A stretch of DNA of 64,000 nucleotides from Paramagnetospirillum marisnigri (GTDB lineage Bacteria; Pseudomonadota; Alphaproteobacteria; Rhodospirillales; Magnetospirillaceae), in the NCBI RefSeq assembly GCF_001650715.1, contig NZ_LWQT01000055.1:186001-250000 (forward strand), in the 5' to 3' direction. A model generated the notes under the pieces. It did no database searches. It saw only the letters and a program-made list of their open reading frames with translations, and was not told where the DNA came from. The position numbers and the translations under genes are program-made. The first letter of the stretch is position 1; the number at the start of each line of letters is the position of its first letter. This document shows, piece by piece, positions 46,379-54,417 of this stretch.

Positions 46379-47176
46379 TTAGTGGTTATTGATGTAGTGA
46401 ATCAAAGAGCCGAACCGAGGGCTCTTATCGTGGTCATAGCCTCTGAACAGAGCGTCATATTCTCCAGACCTCTCTGCTGGGAAATGTCTCTGCATTAGGC
46501 TTTTCGCAATCTCCACCCCACATTCGCTCGCACATGCGAATGCAATCAGTCGCCAATCGTCATAGGTCGGTCTGGAATCCCTCTTGGCAGCCTCCATCAA
46601 CGCCTTTTCCAGCTTGTTCGGGGTGACATTGCTGACCGTGAATTCTTCACCCCGAGTCACTGCTTTGGACCGTTGCGGTTGAGGTGGAGAGCATTTCTCT
46701 AGCCAGAAATCCATGAGGTATTTCGGGATGGTCTTGAGGTCATCAGAGCAGGTTGGCTGGTTGATCCAGCGGTATCTCCCGGTCTCTGGGTGAGGGCTTG
46801 GGGGAATAACTGACTGAGACCCAGCCCAGCGGAATTCTAGTTTCTTACCGGGTCCAACCTTAATGGTTTTAAGTGAAGCCCAATATTCTTCTGGAACTGA
46901 ATAGGCAATCTGTGCCCGTCCAGGCTTTCCGCTGGTCCACATGACGCTGTTGGTTGGTTTCTTTTGAAACTGCTGTTGATAGAATTCAATTGCCTCAGTT
47001 CCATCAAAGTCTAAAGCCATAACCCCACTTGATAGTGGACCTAGGAGCAAGCCATAGCCATATTTTGTAAAGTCAATTTGTTCATAGGCAAGAGGCTTAT
47101 TTGTCCAGTCTTTTGTGACTGGGCTTTTCTCAAGAACTGGTGTAAAACGCCAATTTTCCATAACCAAAACCGTCAT
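46379..47176 (-). CDS. Bifunctional primase/polymerase (prim-pol) domain protein
   Basis: 265 aa. An archaeo-eukaryotic primase superfamily domain: GYGLLLGPLSSGVMALDFDG carries the catalytic Asp pair (Asp56, Asp58), RAQIAYSVPEE a conserved strand, and LEFRWAGSQSVIPPSPHPETG the basic/histidine region. The C-terminal part (YDDWRLIAFACASECG) resembles a primase C-terminal helical domain. It should prime island DNA replication and partners the SF3 helicase. ATG 47176 with GGAG upstream. Confidence 0.85.
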   Translation of the reverse strand: MTVLVMENWRFTPVLEKSPVTKDWTNKPLAYEQIDFTKYGYGLLLGPLSSGVMALDFDGTEAIEFYQQQFQKKPTNSVMWTSGKPGRAQIAYSVPEEYWASLKTIKVGPGKKLEFRWAGSQSVIPPSPHPETGRYRWINQPTCSDDLKTIPKYLMDFWLEKCSPPQPQRSKAVTRGEEFTVSNVTPNKLEKALMEAAKRDSRPTYDDWRLIAFACASECGVEIAKSLMQRHFPAERSGEYDALFRGYDHDKSPRFGSLIHYINNH

Positions 47177-47198
47177 TATTTTATCTCCATAAAACTAT

Positions 47199-47222
47199 GG
47201 CGCCCGCTATCGTGCGGGCGCC
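47199..47222 (-). terminator. Hairpin between the 139-aa gene and the primase gene
   Basis: 9-base stem GGCGCCCGC / GCGGGCGCC with a 6-base loop, 49 bases after the upstream gene's stop; minus-strand flank ATAGTTTTATGG. Confidence 0.65.
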
Positions 47223-47271
47223 AACCTAGTTATCGCACTTGTTTATTTTTTGCATTCTCTGCAATAACATC

Positions 47272-47691
47272 TCATACATAACTCTGATGACCCTTTAAAA
47301 ATTCTTTCCACACACTTTTAATCATTTCCTTATGAGCCTTTCCGCTCCAACCGCTATCATTAATAAGACATTCTACTATTTCACTTTCATTGTGATATTC
47401 TACATCAAGCATAATGATCGATGTCCCTCTAGTTGCAAATGAGGCATTATATAGCCACAATTCAACAAAGTACGTATATCCATCTTTTAAATATGAAAAT
47501 GCTTCATCAAAGTTATTTTTGCGAATGGCAGTAATTATGTTTTTATAGTCGATGCACCTATTAAAGTCTACCTCAATATCATCATACACTGTAGCCTCGC
47601 TTGTAAGTTCGCTGATAATCTCGATAACCACCCTCTCATTATTGCTGTTACAATTGTCGATATCGACGATAAAGCGTGAATTATTAGACAT
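47272..47691 (-). CDS. Hypothetical AT-rich island protein
   Basis: 139 aa, acidic, not recognised (DIDNCNSNNERVVIEIISEL near the start, SGWSGKAHKEMIKSVWKEFLKGHQSYV at the end). No membrane segment. ATG 47691 has GGAG 7 bases upstream, and a palindrome lies at 47712-47728. Composition much more AT-rich than the adjoining primase, suggesting a separate origin. Confidence 0.65.
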   Translation of the reverse strand: MSNNSRFIVDIDNCNSNNERVVIEIISELTSEATVYDDIEVDFNRCIDYKNIITAIRKNNFDEAFSYLKDGYTYFVELWLYNASFATRGTSIIMLDVEYHNESEIVECLINDSGWSGKAHKEMIKSVWKEFLKGHQSYV

Positions 47692-47711
47692 TGTGTTTCT
47701 CCAAATTATAG

Positions 47712-47728
47712 TGAGAGAGACGTTCTCT
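47712..47728. promoter_or_regulatory. Palindromic operator-like site before the 139-aa gene
   Basis: GAGAGA-CGT-TCTCTC, similar in position and core to CGAAAGAACCGTTCTTTCG before the helicase gene. Confidence 0.4.
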
Positions 47729-47861
47729 CTTTCTGTTTTTTGATTATATGAAAATGACCATACAATAACTCGGGCATATCTTTATTAAATGAACTTTGCC
47801 CGACTTGCAGAACATCACATCACGGGATACCGTTTAAGTTCACTAATTGGTGGGGGTGGAT

Positions 47862-48599
47862 ATGGGGCAAAGAGCTTTTGGAGGAGATGCGACCCATCGG
47901 CTGCCCAAGCCGAAGATGGAGCCATACAGGCTGTGGTTTGAGTTCCTGAAGCTGGCGCTCAGAGACCCCACCATCACGGTCAAGCCGGGTTTCTATGCCG
48001 ATTGGGGAGATGTCGCCGGGTCGAACTTTGACCAGTGGTGGGGTGACAACTGGCGGCGTTTGTTCGCCGAACCCGCCCCAACCCACCGCCTGACCACGGC
48101 ACTGGAGTTCCGGGACGCAATCAGCGATCCAGACAGCATAGTCGTCCGCATCTCGTTGACGGAAAACCACTCGCAGCGGATGGAGGGGATTAAATCTGCC
48201 GTTGCTGCTGCCGGTGAAGCTCGGAAACCTCGCACGGGCGGGAAAGCTCCGTTCAGCCTGACCGCCAATCGCAGCATGAACCTCAGCTCACTTCGGGTAT
48301 TCCTGAGATTCTATGGGTTCTGGCTGGAGTCCAACGGCGACCTGGAATCCACATGCCGCTCGTATTACGCCTGGGCGAGGGCGTGGAACGATCAGGTCAA
48401 AGGCAAAGGGTGGAAACGGAATCAGGTCGCCATACCACCGTATTTGCCGACCTATATCGACCACCTTGATCTCAAAGCCGCTGGGAAGGCAAAAGCCACC
48501 GATGGTGATGCAATGAGAGCAGATATGCGTCGGTATGTTCGGAGGGCTAAGAAGATCGTTCAGAACGTGGCAAAGGGTGTTTTTCCAGGCGAGTTTTAA
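47862..48599 (+). CDS. Hypothetical island protein, Trp-rich, basic
   Basis: 245 aa, not recognised. MEPYRLWFEFLKLALRDP and GDVAGSNFDQWWGDNWRRLFAEP are conspicuous aromatic blocks; the C-terminal half is basic (RADMRRYVRRAKKIVQNVAK) and may bind nucleic acid. GC-rich unlike its neighbours. ATG 47862 follows GGTGGGGGTGGAT; TTG 47847 is an alternative. The same start context recurs just after its stop. Confidence 0.6.
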   Translation: MGQRAFGGDATHRLPKPKMEPYRLWFEFLKLALRDPTITVKPGFYADWGDVAGSNFDQWWGDNWRRLFAEPAPTHRLTTALEFRDAISDPDSIVVRISLTENHSQRMEGIKSAVAAAGEARKPRTGGKAPFSLTANRSMNLSSLRVFLRFYGFWLESNGDLESTCRSYYAWARAWNDQVKGKGWKRNQVAIPPYLPTYIDHLDLKAAGKAKATDGDAMRADMRRYVRRAKKIVQNVAKGVFPGEF

Positions 48600-48603
48600 A
48601 AGT

Positions 48604-48622
48604 TATTGGTGGATATGGGGCT
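48604..48622 (+). repeat. Partial duplicate of the 47862 gene's start region
   Basis: ATTGGTGGATATGGGGC recurs 5 bases after the stop of the 245-aa gene, matching its own start region except for a missing GGGTGG. It is followed by a 9-codon frame and then the AT-rich gene at 48743. Confidence 0.5.
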
Positions 48623-48742
48623 AACTAAAAATAGCTCTATCTGATAAAAGCATTTTCCAGAATGCCCAACTCTGCCGGATTAAAGCGCTCAGTCATATAT
48701 TATATTGAACACATCAAATAAACATTGATGTGGGAGTCCACC

Positions 48743-49057
48743 ATGTATTCCGATCAATTTATGTCTTTTCTTAAAGAAGCACACATGAATGATGATATAA
48801 ATTGTATGTTTGTAGCTAATAACTTTCTACACGACTACAATGAAGAAATTTGTTCTCTGCCAAATAACATTATATATGATGTAACAGATGAAATTATAGA
48901 GTCCTTTAGCAGCTACGACCAAATTAAGCATTATTTTGATAAAAAGATCACCGAGGATTTTGGTGTATTAGTAATAGATTTTGCGCTTTCACTTATTATT
49001 GAGCCAACTTTTGATAGTTTCCATAATGACGATATAGTCAATTATTATTCTAACTAG
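48743..49057 (+). CDS. Hypothetical AT-rich, acidic island protein
   Basis: 104 aa, not recognised: FMSFLKEAHMNDDINCMFVANNFLHDYNEE, ending IEPTFDSFHNDDIVNYYSN. Very acidic. ATG 48743 with GGGAG upstream. Composition like the other cargo genes. Confidence 0.65.
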   Translation: MYSDQFMSFLKEAHMNDDINCMFVANNFLHDYNEEICSLPNNIIYDVTDEIIESFSSYDQIKHYFDKKITEDFGVLVIDFALSLIIEPTFDSFHNDDIVNYYSN

Positions 49058-49183
49058 AATTTCTGTGAAATTTTTATTAAACCATTACATTCTTCTTCCA
49101 TTTGTGTTTTACCTGACACAATGGGACAAAAATTTAATGCCAACCTCGTCGTAGGATGACCCATTTTTCCGAGTGCCATACCC

Positions 49184-49507
49184 ATGGATACCACCACAAT
49201 CCATATCTCTGTCCTGAACGTGATCCCTCTGAGGGGATCAGGGAACCTCTTGGGATTGGCGGATGTCGAGGTATTGCTCGACGGGGTAGAGATCATCCTC
49301 CATGGCGTCCAGATTTGTGCGACGGCAGACAGGACTGAGGTTCGGCTCCCCAAATACCGTGCACCTGATGGAAACTGGAAACCGGCGATCACCCTCCCGG
49401 ACGAGGTGAAGGGTCCAATGGGTGATGCTGTGATCGCCGCCGGAATCGAAGCCGGTATTCTCCGCCAGCGTGAGGCTCAATCAGGTGCCGAGGGAGTAGA
49501 GCGATGA
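49184..49507 (+). CDS. Hypothetical protein with a SpoVG-like pattern
   Basis: 107 aa. LADVEVLLDGVEIILHGVQI, VRLPKYRAPDGNWKPAITLPDEV and DAVIAAGIEAGIL follow the order of SpoVG-like small nucleic-acid-binding proteins, but similarity is weak and I would not rely on it. Overlaps the next gene (ATGA). Confidence 0.55.
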   Translation: MDTTTIHISVLNVIPLRGSGNLLGLADVEVLLDGVEIILHGVQICATADRTEVRLPKYRAPDGNWKPAITLPDEVKGPMGDAVIAAGIEAGILRQREAQSGAEGVER

Positions 49508-49809
49508 GGTGTTGGATCACAGCGGTGGGAGTGGTTTGCCTGCTTATCCCGTTTCATGGATACGCAGAACAGCCTTTGCCGAAGACAGGGGCTTGTCCGT
49601 CCGGCTATCACGTCAGCGGCAACTACTGCATTCCGAGTACCGGCAACGCTCTCCCCGCCATCCACAAGGATGGGGCTTGCCCATCGGGATATCATGTCAG
49701 CGGCGATTATTGCCTCGCCAACGACCACAACGCCAAACCAGCGATCAGCAAGCGAGGGTCATGCCCCACCGGCTATCACGTCAGTGGGAACTACTGCCTG
49801 ATGAACTGA
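49504..49809 (+). CDS. Small secreted protein with three Cys-containing repeats
   Basis: 101 aa. A signal peptide (CWITAVGVVCLLIPFHGYAEQ) precedes three tandem units on a 28-residue period, each with the core CPSGYHVSGNYC (CPSGYHVSGDYC in the second and CPTGYHVSGNYC in the third). Two cysteines per unit suggest local disulfides in the periplasm or outside. Function unknown. Coupled by a 4-base overlap to the gene upstream. Confidence 0.75.
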   Translation: MRCWITAVGVVCLLIPFHGYAEQPLPKTGACPSGYHVSGNYCIPSTGNALPAIHKDGACPSGYHVSGDYCLANDHNAKPAISKRGSCPTGYHVSGNYCLMN

Positions 49810-49872
49810 TCGGCACCCCCCCCCGTTGTCCTCCGTTCACGTCTTGCCTGACGTTGATTAGGCGAGAGATGA

Positions 49873-50544
49873 ATGGCGAGGGCAGTGATGCGATGCGTGG
49901 CGTATTACCGGGTCAGTACGGTGAAACAGGGTGCTTCTGGTCTCGGACTGGAGGCGCAGCAAATGTCGGTTTCGGAATATGTCGGTCGCCAGGGGTGGGA
50001 ACTGGTCGGCTCGTTCACCGAGATCGAGAGTGGGAAGAAGGCTGATCGTCCCCAGCTGCTCAAGGCACTGGAACATTGCCGCCGGTACAAGGCGACTCTG
50101 GTGATTGCCAAGCTCGACCGGCTCGCCCGAAATGTCGCCTTCGTCTCCAACCTGATGGAAGCCGGGACCGATTTCGTCGCAGTGGACTTCCCCCATGCGA
50201 ATCGGCTGACGATCCATATCCTGGCGGCTGTTGCCGAGCATGAGAGGGAGGCAATCTCGGCGAGGACCAAGGCAGCATTAGCGGCTGCCAAGGCAAGAGG
50301 GGTCAAGTTGGGAAATCCTAACGGAGCCGCTGCCCTCGCTGGGCTCGGCAATCAAGCCGCTGTGGCAGCAAACCGAATCAAGACCGAACAGCGGAGGATG
50401 GAATACGCCAGGCTGTTCGCTGAGATCAAATCTGAAGGTTTCTCAACGATTTCCAGCATCGTTCTGGAACTCAACCGAAGAGGAGTCCCGTCCCCAAGGG
50501 GTGGGAAATGGCATCTGGCGACGGTCCATAGACATCTCAAATGA
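49873..50544 (+). CDS. Serine recombinase (resolvase/invertase family)
   Basis: 223 aa. The catalytic Ser is in AYYRVSTVKQ; LVIAKLDRLARNVAFVSNLMEAG with the DRxxR arginines and EREAISARTKAALAAAKARGVKLG at the start of helix E are typical. A C-terminal helix-turn-helix (EGFSTISSIVLELNRRGVPSPRGGKWHLATVHRHLK) binds DNA. The size fits a small resolvase and not a large integrase. It could resolve or invert DNA within the island, or derive from a transposon. Confidence 0.9.
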   Translation: MARAVMRCVAYYRVSTVKQGASGLGLEAQQMSVSEYVGRQGWELVGSFTEIESGKKADRPQLLKALEHCRRYKATLVIAKLDRLARNVAFVSNLMEAGTDFVAVDFPHANRLTIHILAAVAEHEREAISARTKAALAAAKARGVKLGNPNGAAALAGLGNQAAVAANRIKTEQRRMEYARLFAEIKSEGFSTISSIVLELNRRGVPSPRGGKWHLATVHRHLK

Positions 50545-50614
50545 GAGCGGATCTCAATGGAAAAAATGTCACATTTAGATTAAGGATAATTTAGCGAAAC
50601 TAGGTATTACCACG

Positions 50615-50869
50615 ATGCTGAAGCCGCAAAAATCACCTGAACAGAATCCCAAAGCCCCAAATTTTCAGCGTCAAATACGACTCGGTGATCTTTATGAAAT
50701 GAGTGGGAGAGAGCGGACAATTTGGACGGTTGGGAAGCTGATAAATGCCCGAAACCTTCCTCCTCAGGCTGAAATGTCTCAGGTCGATTGACTGGGACGT
50801 GTAACTGTCAGACTTGATGACCTGATAACCGAGGTCCTGTTCAAGCGGATTTCCGAAGCTTTCATCTAA
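50615..50869 (+). pseudogene. Small ORF interrupted by an in-frame TGA
   Basis: ATG 50615 encodes 58 residues (core IRLGDLYEMSGRERTIWTVGKLINARNLPP) to TGA 50789-50791; the frame continues LGRVTVRLDDLITEVLF to TAA 50869. The two parts together, about 84 residues, read as one small protein, so a nonsense mutation is likely. Family unknown. Confidence 0.4.
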
Positions 50870-50893
50870 AGATTTCACGTAGGAAAATCAGCA

Positions 50894-51319
50894 ATGATCA
50901 AATTGACGCCTGATTTGCTAATTGGCAATGCAACAATCGACCATGATCATGAAAAACTTGTAAAAATAATAAATGAATTTTTAGAACACTCAAAATCTAT
51001 TAGCAATGTTGAATTAATGAGTGAGACTTTAAAGTCATTGCTAGATTATACAAAGTTTCATTTTGAGCGTGAAGAAAAAATACAAAAAGAATGCATGTAT
51101 CCGTATTATAATATGCATCACCACGAGCATAAAGCTCTCGTCATGCAAATTCAGGAAATGGCACGAACCTACTTTATTGAAAAAACAAAGCCGGTTGATA
51201 AAAATTCTATTAACATGTTAAATCAACTTCTAAAGACATGGCTTTTTGACCATATAAAGAAATTTGACACCAATATGAGACAATGGGTTAATCCCGATTG
51301 GCAACCTCCACAGCCATAG
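50894..51319 (+). CDS. Bacteriohemerythrin (island copy)
   Basis: 141 aa, single domain. Ligands His19, His56, Glu60, His75, His79, His120 and Asp125 give the complete diiron site. Very AT-rich and distinct from the chromosomal fusion at 10058. Stand-alone bacteriohemerythrins bind O2 and have been linked to oxygen supply or sensing in microaerophiles. ATG 50894 with AGGA upstream. Confidence 0.9.
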   Translation: MIKLTPDLLIGNATIDHDHEKLVKIINEFLEHSKSISNVELMSETLKSLLDYTKFHFEREEKIQKECMYPYYNMHHHEHKALVMQIQEMARTYFIEKTKPVDKNSINMLNQLLKTWLFDHIKKFDTNMRQWVNPDWQPPQP

Positions 51320-51320
51320 T

Positions 51321-51354
51321 GGCGAAGGGATAAAAAACCCTTCACCCCTTCGCC
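51321..51354. terminator. Hairpin after the hemerythrin gene
   Basis: GGCGAAGGG pairs with CCCTTCGCC (9 bases), with an alternative inner pairing GAAGGG / CCCTTC. Lies between convergent genes, similar in sequence to the terminator at 44784. Confidence 0.6.
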
Positions 51355-51366
51355 TGAGTGTCCGGC

Positions 51367-51657
51367 TCAACACGCAACAAGCTGTGGGTCGTAATTCAGC
51401 ATGCAGTGACGAACGTACCCAGAGATGTGATATTTAATCTGTTCAAGTAGGTCTTCCTCCCGCTCGTTCAGTTCTAAATCGCCATCTTGATTGATTTCTT
51501 GAAATAGTTGGTCAATTGCATTCAATAGTGTTTCATTAACAGGTCCGTCAGTTTCCGTTTTAGCATCTGGATCTTCAATAAGAAGAGATATGTCATATCT
51601 TTTATAACAAATACCATCCCGCTTTTCAGTATATTCATGTTTTTCGATAAGCGCCAT
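51367..51657 (-). CDS. Hypothetical acidic protein
   Basis: 96 aa, not recognised: ALIEKHEYTEKRDGICYKRYDISLLIEDPD, then an acidic helical part (QEINQDGDLELNEREEDLLEQI). ATG 51657 has GGAG 6 bases upstream. Follows the 62-aa gene on the same strand with a 14-base gap. Confidence 0.6.
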   Translation of the reverse strand: MALIEKHEYTEKRDGICYKRYDISLLIEDPDAKTETDGPVNETLLNAIDQLFQEINQDGDLELNEREEDLLEQIKYHISGYVRHCMLNYDPQLVAC

Positions 51658-51671
51658 TCTAAGCTCCAATC

Positions 51672-51860
51672 CTAATTAAATTTATATACAACAACTAAGT
51701 GATTTGCTGACTGAATGTTCTTAATTGACTTTTTAATATCATCAAGCTTATTTAAGTCATTTACGGTTTCTATTTCTACTAATCCAGCTATCTTAGCTTT
51801 CTTAATGTAACTATCTAATGCTCTTGCTTCTTTGCCTATGAACGAATCTCTTAATCCCAT
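51672..51860 (-). CDS. Hypothetical small protein
   Basis: 62 aa, not recognised. GLRDSFIGKEARALDSYIKKAKIAGLVEIETVNDL; charged, no membrane segment. Probably co-transcribed with the gene at 51657. Confidence 0.5.
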   Translation of the reverse strand: MGLRDSFIGKEARALDSYIKKAKIAGLVEIETVNDLNKLDDIKKSIKNIQSANHLVVVYKFN

Positions 51861-52410
51861 TTGCTTATTCCTTTTGTTCCTCTAGGGCATTTATTGCTTC
51901 AGTTGATCTTAATGGATCTAATCGCCACTGGCTTGCCTTCGGTAAGCTCACTCGCTTCGCTCGTTCGTTTGGCTTATTTCTTTGTCCGAGATCATTGCGG
52001 AAGTGGCTTTTGAACACACTTCGGCTATCCGCAGCCGAAGCATGTTCAGGATTTGCGTGTAGCACCCCGTCGCACACTCTGGATTAGACAACTCCCGTTA
52101 TTCGGAGCAAGGAGCGGTTGAGCGATCTCCCTTTTACGTCCAGTTCTTCAACGCCAGCTTTCACAGAGCCATCCAGACGGCTTCCATGTGCTCGAGGGTT
52201 GCAAGTGTGTCAGCAGTGCCCCCATCGTACTTCCTGAGATTTCTCCCATTCCGCTTGTGACTCGACCTGATGATGTAGAAGGCTGCGCCCTCACTGCATT
52301 CTGACGGCAACGCTCTCACGGCAGTCGCAGCAGGTTTGGCGCTCAAATGTAGGCGGTCTGTCAGGGATATTTATCAAACTAAAAATGGTTTGATAGTGAT
52401 TATCTTGTTT
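51861..52410. other. Low-content stretch with two doubtful short ORFs
   Basis: About 550 bases between minus-strand genes. Frames 51865-52077 (70 codons) and 52161-52346 (61 codons, ending EHMEAVWMAL) are open on the minus strand but lack clear ribosome binding sites. A CTTCGGCT/AGCCGAAG hairpin lies near 52020. It may be decayed coding DNA. Confidence 0.4.
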
Positions 52411-52839
52411 TTATGTGATTCTACTTAGTCTTTTTTGAGACATGCGAACCGCTTCTTCTGAAAACATTTCCTTATTTTCTATTACAATCGCTTCACATGT
52501 TAGATTAGCCAATTTATTATCAACAAGTAAATTAAACCCACTTGTGCGATTATTTAATTTTACAAGATACTCAATGCATACAACAGCGCCATCCTTATGG
52601 TACTTAGGTCTGAGTCTTGTCGCTCTGGTTGCTTTGCCATTCTTAAGGCTCAGCAGTTCCTCGTATTTTTGCAGCATTTTCCTGAATGCAATTTCAATGG
52701 GACTGTTTTCTTTTATGAATTCAATTCTTTTTCCGATAACGTGTATAACTTCTTGATTTTGATGTGCTTTCGCATTTTCCAGCCCTTGCTGAAGCAATGA
52801 TAGGTTATCGCACTTTGCAATCCAATCCGGCACACTCAT
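52411..52839 (-). CDS. Hypothetical AT-rich protein
   Basis: 142 aa, helical and charged (WIAKCDNLSLLQQGLENAKAHQNQEVIHVIGKRIEFI); not recognised. ATG 52839 with GGAGG upstream. The opposite-strand ORFs here are shadows. Confidence 0.6.
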   Translation of the reverse strand: MSVPDWIAKCDNLSLLQQGLENAKAHQNQEVIHVIGKRIEFIKENSPIEIAFRKMLQKYEELLSLKNGKATRATRLRPKYHKDGAVVCIEYLVKLNNRTSGFNLLVDNKLANLTCEAIVIENKEMFSEEAVRMSQKRLSRIT

Positions 52840-53025
52840 CTAAACCTCCCCACCCACTGGAATTTCCCATTTTTACCACATGGGGCTTCTGGTGTTGAGG
52901 GGAGGATTCACGTCCTCGAGATCGGTCTGAAGTTTGATATCCTGCTATTACCAGTGCGCCAGGACCCGGTTGCCATCACCGACCAGCTGTGGGGTCTGGG
53001 TCCGTCCGAGCTTGGCAGCCACAGA
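52840..53025. other. Possible gene remnant
   Basis: No complete gene. A GC-rich open stretch on the plus strand reads DPVAITDQLWGLGPSELG without a start, and may be a decayed fragment; no family recognised. Confidence 0.2.
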
Positions 53026-54417
53026 TCAGGTTGAGACTGACCCGTCCTTGAGCGTGAAGAAAAATGTCGTGCCAATGCCCGGTTCCGACTTCAACCAGAT
53101 GGCTCCCCCAAAACGATGTACAATTCGCCGACATAGGGTAAGTCCGATCCCCGTGCCTTCCGCATTGGAAACAGGGTCCAGTCGCTGGAATATCTCGAAA
53201 ATCTTGTCGTGGTATTGCGGTTCAATCCCGATACCATTATCCGCAACGGCAAAGACCCAATGATCAGATAAATCTCGCTTTGCCGTGACCGAAAGTCGAA
53301 GTTTTCGATCCGGATAGCGGTATTTCAGGCTGTTTCCAAACAAGTTCTGAAACAAGCTCGTAAGAAGGGATGGTTCAGCAATTACCAGCGGCATTTCCCC
53401 AACCTCTATTTCTGCACCTGCCTCTTCCAGTTCCACTTTCAGATTGCCCAATGCATGCTCGATTGCTTCATTGGCTCGGACTGGATGTGGTGGGAAAGGT
53501 TGTTTGGTGATCCGAGCGTATTGGAGAAGGTCATCAATCAGCTCACTCATGTGCTTACCGCCATGCACGATGAAGCCAATAAATTCATCTGCATCTTTAT
53601 CAAGACGACCTTTGTAGCGGCTCTCAAGCAATTGTGAAAACCGGACGATGTTTCGCAGTGGCGTTTGAAGATCATGAGATGAAATATAAGCAAACTGCTC
53701 AAGATCTAAATTCGACCTTTCAAGCTCATTGTTTTTGTCTATTAGTGCCAGTTCAGCATTTTTTCGCTCCAATAACAGTCTCTCATTGACCATCAACGTA
53801 AATGATATGAGCCACCCAATTACAAAAATAATTTGTTCATAAAGAACAAGCGCATTAATTGACGTTTTTGAAAATATGTCTTTTACACCTTCGCTTGGAA
53901 TAGATATAGCTGCGCAGATCAAGAATGATGCTGCAAGAATTGTCAAAAATATAGACGCTGCTATATATGACCGGAAACGGTTTTTTTGATAATCATTAAT
54001 TATTATTGCCAATGCGATAGTGCAAATTACCGCATAAACGGTGAGGTAGCAAACAAGTCTAATAATATAATTATCTTCAATAAAATAATAATAGATATAC
54101 TCGGCGCCGTATGCCGCTCCGCATAGTATTAATAATTTAACATTTGCTTTTTTACCTGAAAATACCAAAACACCATAAAGGACAAGGGCATAACCGTAAA
54201 AAATAGCTATATTTGCAGCGGCAAATGACAACCAAGCAGGCAAGAATGCACGCAATGCAATTGCGCTAAATCCGATAGCAAAGAATGAGCTAGAGAGGGC
54301 AACTGCCTTTACGCCTCTGATGTGCCTGTTATTAAAATAAAGAAACCACGCAAACCCGCATGCTAGAATCGACACTCCGCCGAGCACAAAAAATAAGGTT
54401 GATATGTCGAGTTGCAT
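53026..54417 (-). CDS. Membrane histidine kinase (island copy)
   Basis: 463 aa. Residues 1-210 contain about seven hydrophobic segments (LDISTLFFVLGG, CGFAWFLYFNN, SFAAANIAIFYGYAL, IFVIGWLISFTLMV). A short coiled linker leads to the HisKA domain with His248 in SSHDLQTPLRNI, then an ATPase domain with QNLFGNSLKY (N box), VADNGIGI (G1) and GTGIGL (G2). No HAMP, PAS or receiver domain. Its sensor half aligns without gaps to the kinase at 57830. ATG 54417 with GGGGGAG upstream. The receiver-only protein at 40874 is a possible partner. Confidence 0.92.
   Translation of the reverse strand: MQLDISTLFFVLGGVSILACGFAWFLYFNNRHIRGVKAVALSSSFFAIGFSAIALRAFLPAWLSFAAANIAIFYGYALVLYGVLVFSGKKANVKLLILCGAAYGAEYIYYYFIEDNYIIRLVCYLTVYAVICTIALAIIINDYQKNRFRSYIAASIFLTILAASFLICAAISIPSEGVKDIFSKTSINALVLYEQIIFVIGWLISFTLMVNERLLLERKNAELALIDKNNELERSNLDLEQFAYISSHDLQTPLRNIVRFSQLLESRYKGRLDKDADEFIGFIVHGGKHMSELIDDLLQYARITKQPFPPHPVRANEAIEHALGNLKVELEEAGAEIEVGEMPLVIAEPSLLTSLFQNLFGNSLKYRYPDRKLRLSVTAKRDLSDHWVFAVADNGIGIEPQYHDKIFEIFQRLDPVSNAEGTGIGLTLCRRIVHRFGGAIWLKSEPGIGTTFFFTLKDGSVST

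Noticed and set aside
52161-52346. A 61-codon minus-strand gene
   Set aside because: No ribosome binding site, no family, and the surrounding region looks decayed; mentioned only within the 51861-52410 entry.
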